Positions 24,255 to 32,417 of a stretch of 64,000 nt of DNA are shown one piece after another (the first letter of the stretch is position 1; every line of letters starts with the position of its first letter). This DNA comes from Pseudorhodoferax soli (GTDB lineage Bacteria > Pseudomonadota > Gammaproteobacteria > Burkholderiales > Burkholderiaceae_C): NCBI RefSeq assembly GCF_003337555.1, contig NZ_QPJK01000016.1, positions 62,001-126,000 on the forward strand, in the 5' to 3' direction. The position numbers and the translations under genes are program-made. Under the pieces are notes generated by a model. That model was not told the DNA's origin, searched no databases, and saw only the letters and a list, made by a program, of their open reading frames with translations.

Positions 24255-25217
24255 CTACTTCCTGCCCAGGCCCAGCCGCTGTGCGCTTTCGGTGTAGAGC
24301 CGCGTCTTGTCCTGCATGAAAGAGGGCATCTGCTCGCTGCCGACCTGCACCAGCTCCAGGCCGTTGCGGGCCGCCAGCTCTTTCATCTCCGGGTCCTGGT
24401 TGATGGCGGCCCACAGATCCGCGAGCCGCTTGCGCGCCTCCGGCGGGGTGGACTTGGGCACGCCGATGCCGCGGTAGGCGCCGTCGACCCAGTCCACGCC
24501 CAGTTCACGGAAGGTCGGCACATCGGGCAGCAGCGGATGGCGCTGCTCCATCGCCACGGCCAGGCCGCGCACCTTGCCCTTGTTGTTGATGGTCCAGGCG
24601 GTGTAGGTCATGGCACCGCCGATCTGCGCACCGAGCAGCGCGACCGACATGTCGCCCGTGCCCTTGTAGGGGATGTAGGTGGTCTTCACCCCGAAGGCCG
24701 CGTTCATGCGTTCGTGCGCCGCATGGTTGGCCGAATTCAGCCCCGAGCCGCCCAGGCTCAGCTTGCCGGGATCGGCCTTGGCCGCCTGCACGAACTCGGC
24801 GAAGGTCTTGATCGGGCTCTGCTCGGGCACGACCAGGATGTCGGGCGTGTAGTGGAACCAGAACACCGGCGTGATGTCGTCGGTCTTGTACTGCACCTGC
24901 CCCTCCAGAGGCTGGAACACGATGTGCGGCAGGTTGATGCCCACGATGTTGAGGCCGTCGCCAGGCATCTGGTTCATCTGGCCCCAGAGCAGGCCGCCCC
25001 CGGCGCCCGGCTTGTACTGCACGATGGTGTCGATGGCCGGGCAGCGCTTCTTGAGCACGACCTGCTGGTGCCGTGCCGCCAGGTCGGTCTCACCGCCAGG
25101 CGGGAAAGCCAACCAATACAGCAGGTTCTTCTCCGGACAGCCGGGACCCTGTGCCAGGGCGGCGGATGCGGCGAGGGCGCAGGCCAGGGCGGCCGCGCAT
25201 TTCCAGCGTGCAAGCAT
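24255..25217 (-). CDS. Bug-family (TctC-like) periplasmic solute-binding protein
   Basis: The 320-aa product has a signal peptide (residues 1-22, ALA-Q) and the Bug/TctC fold of tripartite tricarboxylate transporter receptors. Characteristic segments are LAFPPGGETDLAARH, IVQYKPGAGGGLLWGQMNQ, the TYIPYKGTGDMSVALLGAQI loop and PTFRELGVDW. Bug proteins are abundant and unusually many in Burkholderiales, and most are not encoded with membrane subunits, as here. Its ligand is unknown; a carboxylate such as a purine-derived acid is possible from context. Confidence 0.88.
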   Translation of the reverse strand: MLARWKCAAALACALAASAALAQGPGCPEKNLLYWLAFPPGGETDLAARHQQVVLKKRCPAIDTIVQYKPGAGGGLLWGQMNQMPGDGLNIVGINLPHIVFQPLEGQVQYKTDDITPVFWFHYTPDILVVPEQSPIKTFAEFVQAAKADPGKLSLGGSGLNSANHAAHERMNAAFGVKTTYIPYKGTGDMSVALLGAQIGGAMTYTAWTINNKGKVRGLAVAMEQRHPLLPDVPTFRELGVDWVDGAYRGIGVPKSTPPEARKRLADLWAAINQDPEMKELAARNGLELVQVGSEQMPSFMQDKTRLYTESAQRLGLGRK

Positions 25218-25321
25218 GTCGTGTCTCCTTTGTGGTGGTGGGTCGACCGACGATGGTCGGCGCCCACTCTAGCCTCGGGACGCTGCGCGCCGCAGTGGCA
25301 ACAACCCGGCCTGCGCCGGAT

Positions 25322-25825
25322 TCAGGAGCCCAGGAAGTCCCGCTTGCCGATCGCCACGCCCTGGTGGCGCAGGATCGCGTAGGCCGTGGTCACGTGGAAG
25401 AAGAAGTTGGGCAGCACGAAGCCCAGCAGGTAGGGCTGGCCTTCGAACGGCATCTCACGCCCGCCGACCTTGAGAACGATGGACTTGCCCTCGCTGCCAT
25501 CGAACTGGGCGGGCTGCACCGTGGCCAGGAACTCCAGCGTGCCGGCGATGCGCGCCTGCAGCTCCTCGAACGTGGCCTCGTTGTCCTCGAAGCGCGGCGG
25601 CGTGATGCCGGCAAGCCGTGCGGCACCGAACTTGGCCGCATCGCTGGCGCCTTGCACCTGGCCGGCCAGCGTGTACATGTCGGGTGCCAGCCGCGCCTGC
25701 ACCAGCGTGGCCGGTTCCAGGCCCTGGGCCTGCACATGGGCCAGGCCCTTGTGCAGCAGTTGCGACAGCACGCCGAGTTGGCGCTGGAACACGGGCACCG
25801 AGGCCTGGTACATGGAAAGGGGCAT
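25322..25825 (-). CDS. DUF1993 domain-containing protein
   Basis: The 167-aa product matches DUF1993 over its whole length: MPLSMYQASVPVFQRQLG at the start and VLPNFFFHVTTAYAILRHQG near the end. The family is predicted to form a DinB-like helical bundle; function is unknown. The ATG at 25825 gives the conserved N-terminus. It lies 74 nt behind puuD on the same strand. Confidence 0.9.
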   Translation of the reverse strand: MPLSMYQASVPVFQRQLGVLSQLLHKGLAHVQAQGLEPATLVQARLAPDMYTLAGQVQGASDAAKFGAARLAGITPPRFEDNEATFEELQARIAGTLEFLATVQPAQFDGSEGKSIVLKVGGREMPFEGQPYLLGFVLPNFFFHVTTAYAILRHQGVAIGKRDFLGS

Positions 25826-25899
25826 GGGACGTCTCGCTCCTGGCGAACAGGAAAATGGGAGCGTGACCATACGCCAAAGCCCGCCGCCGTGCTGGCGGC

Positions 25900-27105
25900 T
25901 CAGTTCGTCTTGGCGCCTTCCTGGAACCAGCGGCCGATCAAGGCGCGGTCGGCTTCGGTCATGCCGGTGGCGTTGCCCATGGGCATGATCTTGGTCACCG
26001 TCACCTGCTGGTAGATCGCCTGGGCGTGCTGCGCAATGCCCGCCGTCGAATCGAGCCGCACGTTCTTCATCTGCACCTGGGCGCCGTGGCAGGCCAGGCA
26101 GTGCTGCTGCACCAGCTGCTGCACCTGCGCAAGGCCCACGGCCGGCGTGGCAGCCGAAGCGTCGACCGGCGCTGCCGGTTGCGGCTTGAGCAACACGATG
26201 ACGCCGACCAGGATGGCCACGCCGACCAGCGCGTACGGCAGCGGGTGCGAGGCCCGGCCCAGCTTCCAGTGGTGGCGCACGACGAAGAACTGACGGATCA
26301 GCGCGCCGCCCAGCATGATCGCCACCAGCACCATCCAGTTCTGCGGATGCGTGTAGGTGAAGCTGTAGTGCCCGCTCAGCATCGCGAACAGCACCGGCAG
26401 CGTGAAGTAGGTGTTGTGCACGCTGCGCTGCTTGCCGCGGATGCCGTGGATCGGGTCGACCGGCAGGCCGGCACGCAGGTTGGCGACGTTCTTGCGCTGG
26501 CCGGGGATGATCCAGAAGAACACGTTGGCGCTCATCGTGGTGGCCAGCATGGCGCCGACCAGCAGGAAGGCGGCGCGGCCGGCGAACCAATGACAGGCCA
26601 GCCAGGCCGCGAAGCAGATGAACACGAACAGCAGGAAGCCGACGATGCCATCACCGTTCTTGCGCTTGCCGAACACCTGGCAGATGGTGTCGTAGACCAT
26701 CCAGAACACCACGAAGAAGGCCAGCGCCACGCCGATGGCAGCGCCTGGGGACCAGTCCATCTTGGACTTGTCGATCAGGTAGGTGCTGGCGTTCCAGAGG
26801 TAGGAGACAGAGAACAGCGCGAAGCCGCTGAGCCAGGTGGAGTAGCTCTCCCAGTACGACCAGTGCAGGTGGTCGGGCAGCTTCTTCGGCGAGACGGTGT
26901 ACTTCTGCGCGTTGTAGAAGCCGCCGCCGTGCACGGCCCATTGCTCGCCGCCGACGCCCTTGTCCAGCGATTCCTGGTCCTTGGGTTTTTCGAGGCTGCT
27001 GTCCAGCATCACGAAGTAGAACGATGCGCCGATCCAGGCGATCGCGGTGATGACGTGCAGCCAACGCAGCAGCAGGTTGGCCCAGTCCAGGTAGTAGCTT
27101 TCCAT
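25900..27105 (-). CDS. puuD: Urate hydroxylase PuuD (membrane urate oxidase with cytochrome c domain)
   Basis: The 401-aa product oxidises urate to 5-hydroxyisourate, the step after xanthine dehydrogenase. It has an N-terminal membrane domain with about eight hydrophobic segments (starting MESYYLDWANLLLRWLHVI) and a C-terminal cytochrome c domain with heme motif C336-L-A-C339-H340 and a Met-containing KIMPMGN loop. Electrons would go to the respiratory chain, so no peroxide is formed. The ATG at 27105 begins the family N-terminus; an upstream start adds nine residues. The next steps (5-hydroxyisourate hydrolase and OHCU decarboxylase) are not encoded here. The 278 nt upstream contain nothing I could assign. 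Confidence 0.93.
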   Translation of the reverse strand: MESYYLDWANLLLRWLHVITAIAWIGASFYFVMLDSSLEKPKDQESLDKGVGGEQWAVHGGGFYNAQKYTVSPKKLPDHLHWSYWESYSTWLSGFALFSVSYLWNASTYLIDKSKMDWSPGAAIGVALAFFVVFWMVYDTICQVFGKRKNGDGIVGFLLFVFICFAAWLACHWFAGRAAFLLVGAMLATTMSANVFFWIIPGQRKNVANLRAGLPVDPIHGIRGKQRSVHNTYFTLPVLFAMLSGHYSFTYTHPQNWMVLVAIMLGGALIRQFFVVRHHWKLGRASHPLPYALVGVAILVGVIVLLKPQPAAPVDASAATPAVGLAQVQQLVQQHCLACHGAQVQMKNVRLDSTAGIAQHAQAIYQQVTVTKIMPMGNATGMTEADRALIGRWFQEGAKTN

Positions 27106-27383
27106 CTCAAACCTCGGGGTGCGCGATGGCACCGTGGGGAAAGCTGCTCACCACTGCGGGCGCTCTGAGCAAGCGGGGGGCCGCGCTGAGGTGTCCGTGA
27201 ACCGGGCACCGCGCCGCTGCGACCGGGCGGGATTTTAGGCAAAAAGATTCGAACATGTCATCGCTTTCTTGTGGTTGTGGTCGCGTGGCCACGCGCCCGG
27301 AAAAAACGGCCGTGGACCGCCGCGACGGCGCAGGGCGGCCCCTTCGGTAGACTGCGCCGCTGTTTCCAGCTTTGCGAGCATCC

Positions 27384-27932
27384 ATGCCCTTGTCCACCCT
27401 GCAGCGCCGTTTGTGGACGAGCGCCCTCGTCGGCGGTTCGGCCGCCCTGTTGATCGGCTGTGCGCCGCTGGGCCAGCCGCCGGCCGCATCGCCGTCGCCG
27501 GCCGCGCAACCGGGCGCGCCCGATGGCGGCGGCCGCCCTGGCCCGCAGGGCAGTGCGCCCGGCCCTGCCAGCCGGCCGGCCGCACCACGCGTGTCCAACG
27601 CCGGCACACCGCGCGACTACCGTCAGGACGCTGCCACACACCTGTACGCTGCCAATGCCGAGCGCATCTATGCCGGCCGGTTGCCACCCAACCTGTACGC
27701 CATCGGCGTGCTGGAGGTCGAACTGGACCGCCAAGGCCAGGTGCAACGCCTGCACTGGATGCGCGCGCCCAGCCATGCGCCCGAGGTGGTGCGCGAGATC
27801 GAGCGCACCGTGCGCGCCGCCGCACCCTTCCCCCAGCCGGCCCGGCTGGGCCGCGTGCGCTATGTGGACACCTGGCTGTGGCACCGCAGCGGCCGCTTCC
27901 AGCTCGACACCTTGTCGGAAGGCCAGGACTGA
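27384..27932 (+). CDS. Predicted lipoprotein with TonB C-terminal-like domain
   Basis: The 182-aa product carries a lipoprotein signal with lipobox LLIGC (C26). A disordered Pro/Ala/Gly-rich linker (about residues 30-75) leads to a C-terminal domain of about 90 residues with YAIGVLEVELDRQGQVQRLHWMRAPSH, similar to the TonB C-terminal fold used by periplasmic TonB-like proteins. Acylation would place it in an outer or inner membrane leaflet. A TonB-like domain behind a lipobox rather than a transmembrane helix cannot transduce proton motive force in the classical way. It lies upstream of, and on the same strand as, the GntR gene. Confidence 0.65.
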   Translation: MPLSTLQRRLWTSALVGGSAALLIGCAPLGQPPAASPSPAAQPGAPDGGGRPGPQGSAPGPASRPAAPRVSNAGTPRDYRQDAATHLYAANAERIYAGRLPPNLYAIGVLEVELDRQGQVQRLHWMRAPSHAPEVVREIERTVRAAAPFPQPARLGRVRYVDTWLWHRSGRFQLDTLSEGQD

Positions 27933-27956
27933 CGACGGCGCGCTTACAAATGAAAC

Positions 27957-27978
27957 ATTCGTGTATACGAATACGAAT
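27957..27978 (+). promoter_or_regulatory. GntR-type operator overlapping the promoter of the regulator gene
   Basis: ATTCGT-GTAT-ACGAAT (27957-27972) is an inverted repeat with 6-base arms, and a further ACGAAT follows at 27973-27978. TATGAT at 27984-27989 could be the -10 element, which would put the -35 region inside the dyad and the start point near the ATG at 27996. FCD-type GntR proteins usually bind such AT-rich dyads, so autoregulation is likely. Confidence 0.5.
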
Positions 27979-27995
27979 GCAGCTATGATGGTGCA

Positions 27996-28670
27996 ATGGA
28001 CAATACCGGCACCAACACCACAACCATCGTCGACGCGCTCACCAAGGCCATCGTCGAACACCGACTGCATCCCGGCACCAAGCTGGCGGAGCAGAAGCTC
28101 GCGGACCACTTCGGCGTCTCGCGCACGCTGGTGCGCCAGGCGCTGTTCCAGCTGTCGCAGAACCGGCTGATCCGGCTCGAGCCCGCGCGCGGTGCCTTCG
28201 TCGCCGCGCCCTCGGTGAACGAGGCGCGCCAAGTCTTCGCGGTGCGGCGCATGCTGGAGGCCGAGATGACGCGCGCATTCGTGCGCGAGGCCACACCGTC
28301 GCGCATCAAGTCGCTGCGCGAGCACCTGGGGCGGCAGAAGGCCGTGATCAAGGAAAGCAAGGACGCCGCGCAGCGCATCGAATTGGCCGGCGACTTCCAT
28401 TTGCAGATGGCCCGCCTGCTCGACAACGAAGTGCTGGTGCAGATGATGGTGGAGCTGCTGTCGCGCTGCTCGCTGATCACGCTGATGTACCAGAAGGACA
28501 CCGGCCCGGAGTTCGCCGACGATGAGCACGACGCACTGCTCGATGCGATTTCCGAACGCGCCGAGGAGCGCGCCGTGCAGCTCATGGAGCAGCACCTGCA
28601 GCGCCTGGAATCCTCGCTGACCTTCGACCGCAAGATCCCCAGCAACGACATCTCGATGGCGCTGGCCTGA
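27996..28670 (+). CDS. GntR family transcriptional regulator (FCD type)
   Basis: The 224-aa product has an N-terminal winged helix (LAEQKLADHFGVSRTLVRQALFQLSQNRLI) and a C-terminal FCD effector domain with metal-site-like residues (GDFHLQMARLLDN, and D/H residues in the helical bundle). It lies between puuD and the guaD operon, so purine or allantoin control is likely but unproven. An operator-like dyad precedes it. It converges with guaD, 68 nt away. Confidence 0.92.
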   Translation: MDNTGTNTTTIVDALTKAIVEHRLHPGTKLAEQKLADHFGVSRTLVRQALFQLSQNRLIRLEPARGAFVAAPSVNEARQVFAVRRMLEAEMTRAFVREATPSRIKSLREHLGRQKAVIKESKDAAQRIELAGDFHLQMARLLDNEVLVQMMVELLSRCSLITLMYQKDTGPEFADDEHDALLDAISERAEERAVQLMEQHLQRLESSLTFDRKIPSNDISMALA

Positions 28671-28738
28671 GCGCTGGGCGGGCCACGCCCGCCGCCGCCT
28701 GCCATGCCGCAGCCACCGGTCTTCGCGCATGGCGTCTT

Positions 28739-30043
28739 TCAGGCGGGCGTGGCAGCGCCCGCCGTGACCACCTGCTCCACCAGGCGGTCGTCGCCCAGCA
28801 CGATCAGCGCGAACAACAACTCCTCCAGGTTGTCTGCCAGCGCCGTCTTGCGCGCCAGCAGCGGTGTGGCTGCCGGGTTGAGCACGAGGAAATCGGCCTC
28901 GGTGCCGGCCTGCAGCGTGCCCACCACGCCCTGCAGCCCCAGGGCCTGCGCCGCGCCGCCGGTGTGGTTCCACCACAGGCGCGAAGGCGCCAGGCTCAGG
29001 CCCGGCTTGGTCTGGCCCTCGCGTCCCACGTAGTAGGCCGCCAGCATGGTGTGGAAGGGGCTGAAGCTCGTGCCCCCTCCCACGTCGCTGGCCAGGCCAT
29101 GGCGCATGCCGACACGGTCCGCCCCTTCATAGTCGAAGAACCCGCTGCCCAGGAACAGGTTGCTGGTCGGGCTCACGGCCGCGGCTGTCCCGGTTTCGCG
29201 CATCAGCGCGCGGTCGGCATCGTCGAAATGGATGCAGTGCGCATAGACCGCACGTTCGCGCATCAGGCCGAAGCCGGTGTAGACATCCAGGTAGGAACGC
29301 GCCTCGGGAAACAGCTCGCGCGCCCAGCGCACCTCGTCCTTGTTTTCCGCCACGTGCGAGTGGATCCAGGTGTCCGGGTATTTGGCAGCGAGTTCGCCCG
29401 CGCCGCGCAGCTGCGCGTCGGTGCTGGTCGGCGCGAAGCGCGGCGTGATCGCATAGCCCAGCCGCCCCTTGTTGTGCCACTTGCGAATCAGCGCCTCGGT
29501 GTCGATGAGGCTTTGCTCGGTCTCGTCGCGCACGCCGTCGGGTGAGTGCCGGTCTTGCAGCACCTTGCCGCCCATCATGCGCAGGCCGCGCCGCTGCGCC
29601 TCGCCGAAGAACGCGTCGACGGAAGCGGGATGCGAGGTGCAGAAGGTCAGCGCCGTGGTCACGCCGTTGCGCTGCAGTTCGTCGAAGAAGAAGCCCGCGA
29701 CGTCGGCAGCATGCGCGGCGTCGGCGAACCGTGTCTCGGCCGGGAAGGTGTAGTTCTCCAGCCAGGGCAGCAGCCCCTCGGCCGGCGCGCCGATGATGTC
29801 GGTCTGCGGGAAGTGCACGTGCATGTCCAGGAAACCCGGGGCGATGATGCGGTCGGGCCAGTAGGTGACCGGCACCTGCGCGTGGCGTGCGGCAAGGTCG
29901 CGGTAGGGGCCGGCCTCGCGGACGCGCTGCACGCCGTCGGCGTCGGTGCCGACCACCAGCAGGCCATCCTCCTCGAACAGGGCCTCGCCCTGGGGCGAGA
30001 AACGCAGCAGGCGCGCGCGGTAGGCTTTCGTGGACGCAGTCAT
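28739..30043 (-). CDS. guaD: Guanine deaminase
   Basis: The 434-aa amidohydrolase converts guanine to xanthine and ammonia. Metal ligands are visible in HVHFPQTD (H75, H77, the guaD signature), WIHSHVAENKDEV, YAHCIHFDD and the aspartate of LASDVGGGTSFS. The ATG at 30043 lies 5 nt behind the NCS2 permease stop. Xanthine made here feeds the xanthine dehydrogenase encoded by the same operon. Confidence 0.95.
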   Translation of the reverse strand: MTASTKAYRARLLRFSPQGEALFEEDGLLVVGTDADGVQRVREAGPYRDLAARHAQVPVTYWPDRIIAPGFLDMHVHFPQTDIIGAPAEGLLPWLENYTFPAETRFADAAHAADVAGFFFDELQRNGVTTALTFCTSHPASVDAFFGEAQRRGLRMMGGKVLQDRHSPDGVRDETEQSLIDTEALIRKWHNKGRLGYAITPRFAPTSTDAQLRGAGELAAKYPDTWIHSHVAENKDEVRWARELFPEARSYLDVYTGFGLMRERAVYAHCIHFDDADRALMRETGTAAAVSPTSNLFLGSGFFDYEGADRVGMRHGLASDVGGGTSFSPFHTMLAAYYVGREGQTKPGLSLAPSRLWWNHTGGAAQALGLQGVVGTLQAGTEADFLVLNPAATPLLARKTALADNLEELLFALIVLGDDRLVEQVVTAGAATPA

Positions 30044-30048
30044 GTGGC

Positions 30049-31350
30049 TCAGTGGCCTCCGATGTAGATGAACTTGAACAGGAACACGCCGCCGATGACC
30101 CAGACCATCCAGTGCACTTCGCGCATCTTGCCGGTGAACAGCTTGAGCGCCGCATACGTGATGAAGCCGAAGGCCAGGCCGTTGGCGATGGAATAGGTGA
30201 AGGGCATGGTCAGCGCCGTCACGGCGGCCGGGATCACCTCGGTGGTGTCGTCCCAGTCGAGTTCGGTGAGTTCGCGCAGCATCAGGCAGGCGACGAAGAA
30301 CAGCGCCGGCGCGGTTGCATAGGCCGGCACCACACCGGCCAGCGGCGCGATGAACAGGCAGGCCAGGAACAGCACGGCCACGGTCACCGCCGTGAGGCCG
30401 GTGCGGCCGCCGGCCTGCACACCGGCAGCGCTCTCCACGTAGGCCGTGGTGCTGGAGGTGCCCAGCAGCGAGCCCGCGAAGATGGCGCCGCTGTCGGCCA
30501 GCAGCGACTTGTTGAGGCGGTCCATCTTGCCCGGCACCAGCAGGCCGGCGCGCTTGGCCACGCCCATCAGCGTGCCGGTGGCGTCGAACAGCTCGACCAG
30601 GAAAAACACCATGACGACGTTGAGCAGGCCACCCGTCAGCGCACCCTTGATGTCCAGCTGCAGGAAGGTCGGCGCGATCGAAGGCGGTGCCGAGAAGACG
30701 CCGCGGAACTGGTTGCCGCCGAAGAAGAACGAGGCGACGGTCACGGCCACGATGCCGATCAGGATGGCCCCCGGCACCTTGAGCTTGTCCAGCACCACGA
30801 TCAGCACGAAGCCCAGAACGGCCAGCACCACGGGCGCCGTGTGCAGGTCGCCCAGCGTCACGAAGGTGGCCGGCGAAGCCGCCACGATGCCCGCGCTCTT
30901 GAGTGCGATCAACGCCAGGAACAGGCCGATGCCCACCGTGATGGCGTAGCGCAGCGACAGCGGGATGCCGCGGATGATGAGCCCGCGCAGCCGGAACAGC
31001 GTGACCAGCAGGAACAGGCAACCCGAGACGAACACCGCGCCCAGCGCGGCCTGCCAGGTGAAGCCCATCTTGAGCACCACCACATAGGCGAAGTAGGCGT
31101 TCAGCCCCATGCCGGGCGCCAGGGCGATCGGATAGTTGGCGTAAAGGCCCATGATGGTCGTGCCCAGCGCCGCGATCAGGCAGGTGGCGACGAACACGGC
31201 GTCCTTGGGCATGCCGGCGTCGCCCAGGATCGAGGGGTTGACGAAGATGATGTAGGCCATCGTCAGGAAGGTGGTGAGCCCGGCCATCAGCTCGGTGCGC
31301 ACCGTGGTCTCGTGTTCTTTCAGCTTGAACACGCGTTCTGTCCAGTTCAT
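30049..31350 (-). CDS. NCS2-family hypoxanthine/guanine permease (AzgA-like)
   Basis: The 433-aa membrane protein has about 13 hydrophobic segments and AzgA-type features: a start TERVFKLKEHETTVRTELMAGLTTFLTMAYI, then APGMGLNAYFAYVVV and, in the second half, STTAYVESAAGVQAGGRTGLTAV. These resemble guanine/hypoxanthine transporters such as GhxP rather than the xanthine/urate branch. It is followed by guaD after 5 nt, matching guanine uptake and deamination. Confidence 0.92.
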   Translation of the reverse strand: MNWTERVFKLKEHETTVRTELMAGLTTFLTMAYIIFVNPSILGDAGMPKDAVFVATCLIAALGTTIMGLYANYPIALAPGMGLNAYFAYVVVLKMGFTWQAALGAVFVSGCLFLLVTLFRLRGLIIRGIPLSLRYAITVGIGLFLALIALKSAGIVAASPATFVTLGDLHTAPVVLAVLGFVLIVVLDKLKVPGAILIGIVAVTVASFFFGGNQFRGVFSAPPSIAPTFLQLDIKGALTGGLLNVVMVFFLVELFDATGTLMGVAKRAGLLVPGKMDRLNKSLLADSGAIFAGSLLGTSSTTAYVESAAGVQAGGRTGLTAVTVAVLFLACLFIAPLAGVVPAYATAPALFFVACLMLRELTELDWDDTTEVIPAAVTALTMPFTYSIANGLAFGFITYAALKLFTGKMREVHWMVWVIGGVFLFKFIYIGGH

Positions 31351-31389
31351 GGGGTCTCCGTCCGTTTGGAAATGTTGTGTTTGGGAAAT

Positions 31390-32394
31390 TCAGCGGTCCG
31401 CGGACGTGCGCAGCGCGGCGGCCACATCCTTGGTGCGCGCACGCAGCCAGCGCGCGGCGATCGAACTGTGGCTGCGCGCATGCCAGAGCTGGTAGTACAT
31501 CAGTCGCGGCAGCGCGGCCGGGCAGTCGAGGATGGCCAGCGGCAGCCGTGCGGCGGCGCGCTCGCAGTACTGGCGGCCGGTGGTCAGCACCAGCAGGCTG
31601 TTGGCCACCATGTCGGGGATCAGGCCGAAGTAGGCGCAGCGCGCCACCACGTTGCGCCGCTGTCCCTGGCGGTCCAGCATCTGGTCGATGATGCCGCGCG
31701 CGCCGGGGTGCGTCGGCATGGGCGCGATGTGCTCGGCTGCCAGCCAGGTGTCCAGGTCCCAGCCGCGGCGCACGGCCGGGTGGTCGCGGCTCACCATGGA
31801 CACCACCTCGTCGCCGAACAGCCGCGCCATGTGCAAGTCCTCCGGCGGCTCCATCCAGTTGCCGATCACCAGGTCGACATGGCCTTGCGCGAGATGGGCC
31901 TGGTAGTCGGAATCGGGCGACAGCGGGTGGATCTCGATGTGCACGCCAGGCGCCTGGCGCTTGATGTCGGCCACCAGCGTGGGCAGGAACAACGGGTCCA
32001 GGTAGTCGCTGGCGGCGATGCGGAAGGTGTCGGTCGCGGTCTGCGGATCGAAGCTGCGCGCGTCGGCGAACAGCATCTCGGCCGCCCGCAGGATGCTGGC
32101 CGCCGGCTCCACCATCCGCAGTGCGGCATCGGTGGGCACCATGCGCCCACCGGTGCGCACCAGCAGCGGGTCGCCGGACAGCACGCGCAGCCGCTTGAGC
32201 GCGGCCGATACCGCCGGCTGGTGCATGCCCAGCCGGATCGCCGCGCGCGACACGCTGCGCTCGGTCAGCACCACATGCAGCACCCGGATCAGGTGCAGGT
32301 CGATGCGGTCGAACAGTGCCTGGCCGGACGCTGCCGCACTCTTGGCGGCAACGCCGGGTGCGGCAGTCCTCTGGATCGGAACGACGTTGGCCAT
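31390..32394 (-). CDS. LysR family transcriptional regulator in the purine operon
   Basis: The 334-aa product has the LysR N-terminal helix-turn-helix (SVSRAAIRLGMHQPAVSAALKRLRV) preceded by an about 28-residue extension, then a NodD/PcpR-like effector domain (DTFRIAASDYLDPLFLPTLVADI). Its gene lies inside the operon, 23 nt behind xdhB and 39 nt before the permease gene, so it is probably cotranscribed with its targets and autoregulated. The effector may be a purine such as xanthine or urate, which is inference from context. Confidence 0.92.
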   Translation of the reverse strand: MANVVPIQRTAAPGVAAKSAAASGQALFDRIDLHLIRVLHVVLTERSVSRAAIRLGMHQPAVSAALKRLRVLSGDPLLVRTGGRMVPTDAALRMVEPAASILRAAEMLFADARSFDPQTATDTFRIAASDYLDPLFLPTLVADIKRQAPGVHIEIHPLSPDSDYQAHLAQGHVDLVIGNWMEPPEDLHMARLFGDEVVSMVSRDHPAVRRGWDLDTWLAAEHIAPMPTHPGARGIIDQMLDRQGQRRNVVARCAYFGLIPDMVANSLLVLTTGRQYCERAAARLPLAILDCPAALPRLMYYQLWHARSHSSIAARWLRARTKDVAAALRTSADR

Positions 32395-32417
32395 GGCCGG
32401 CTCCGGTGGGTCACGCG

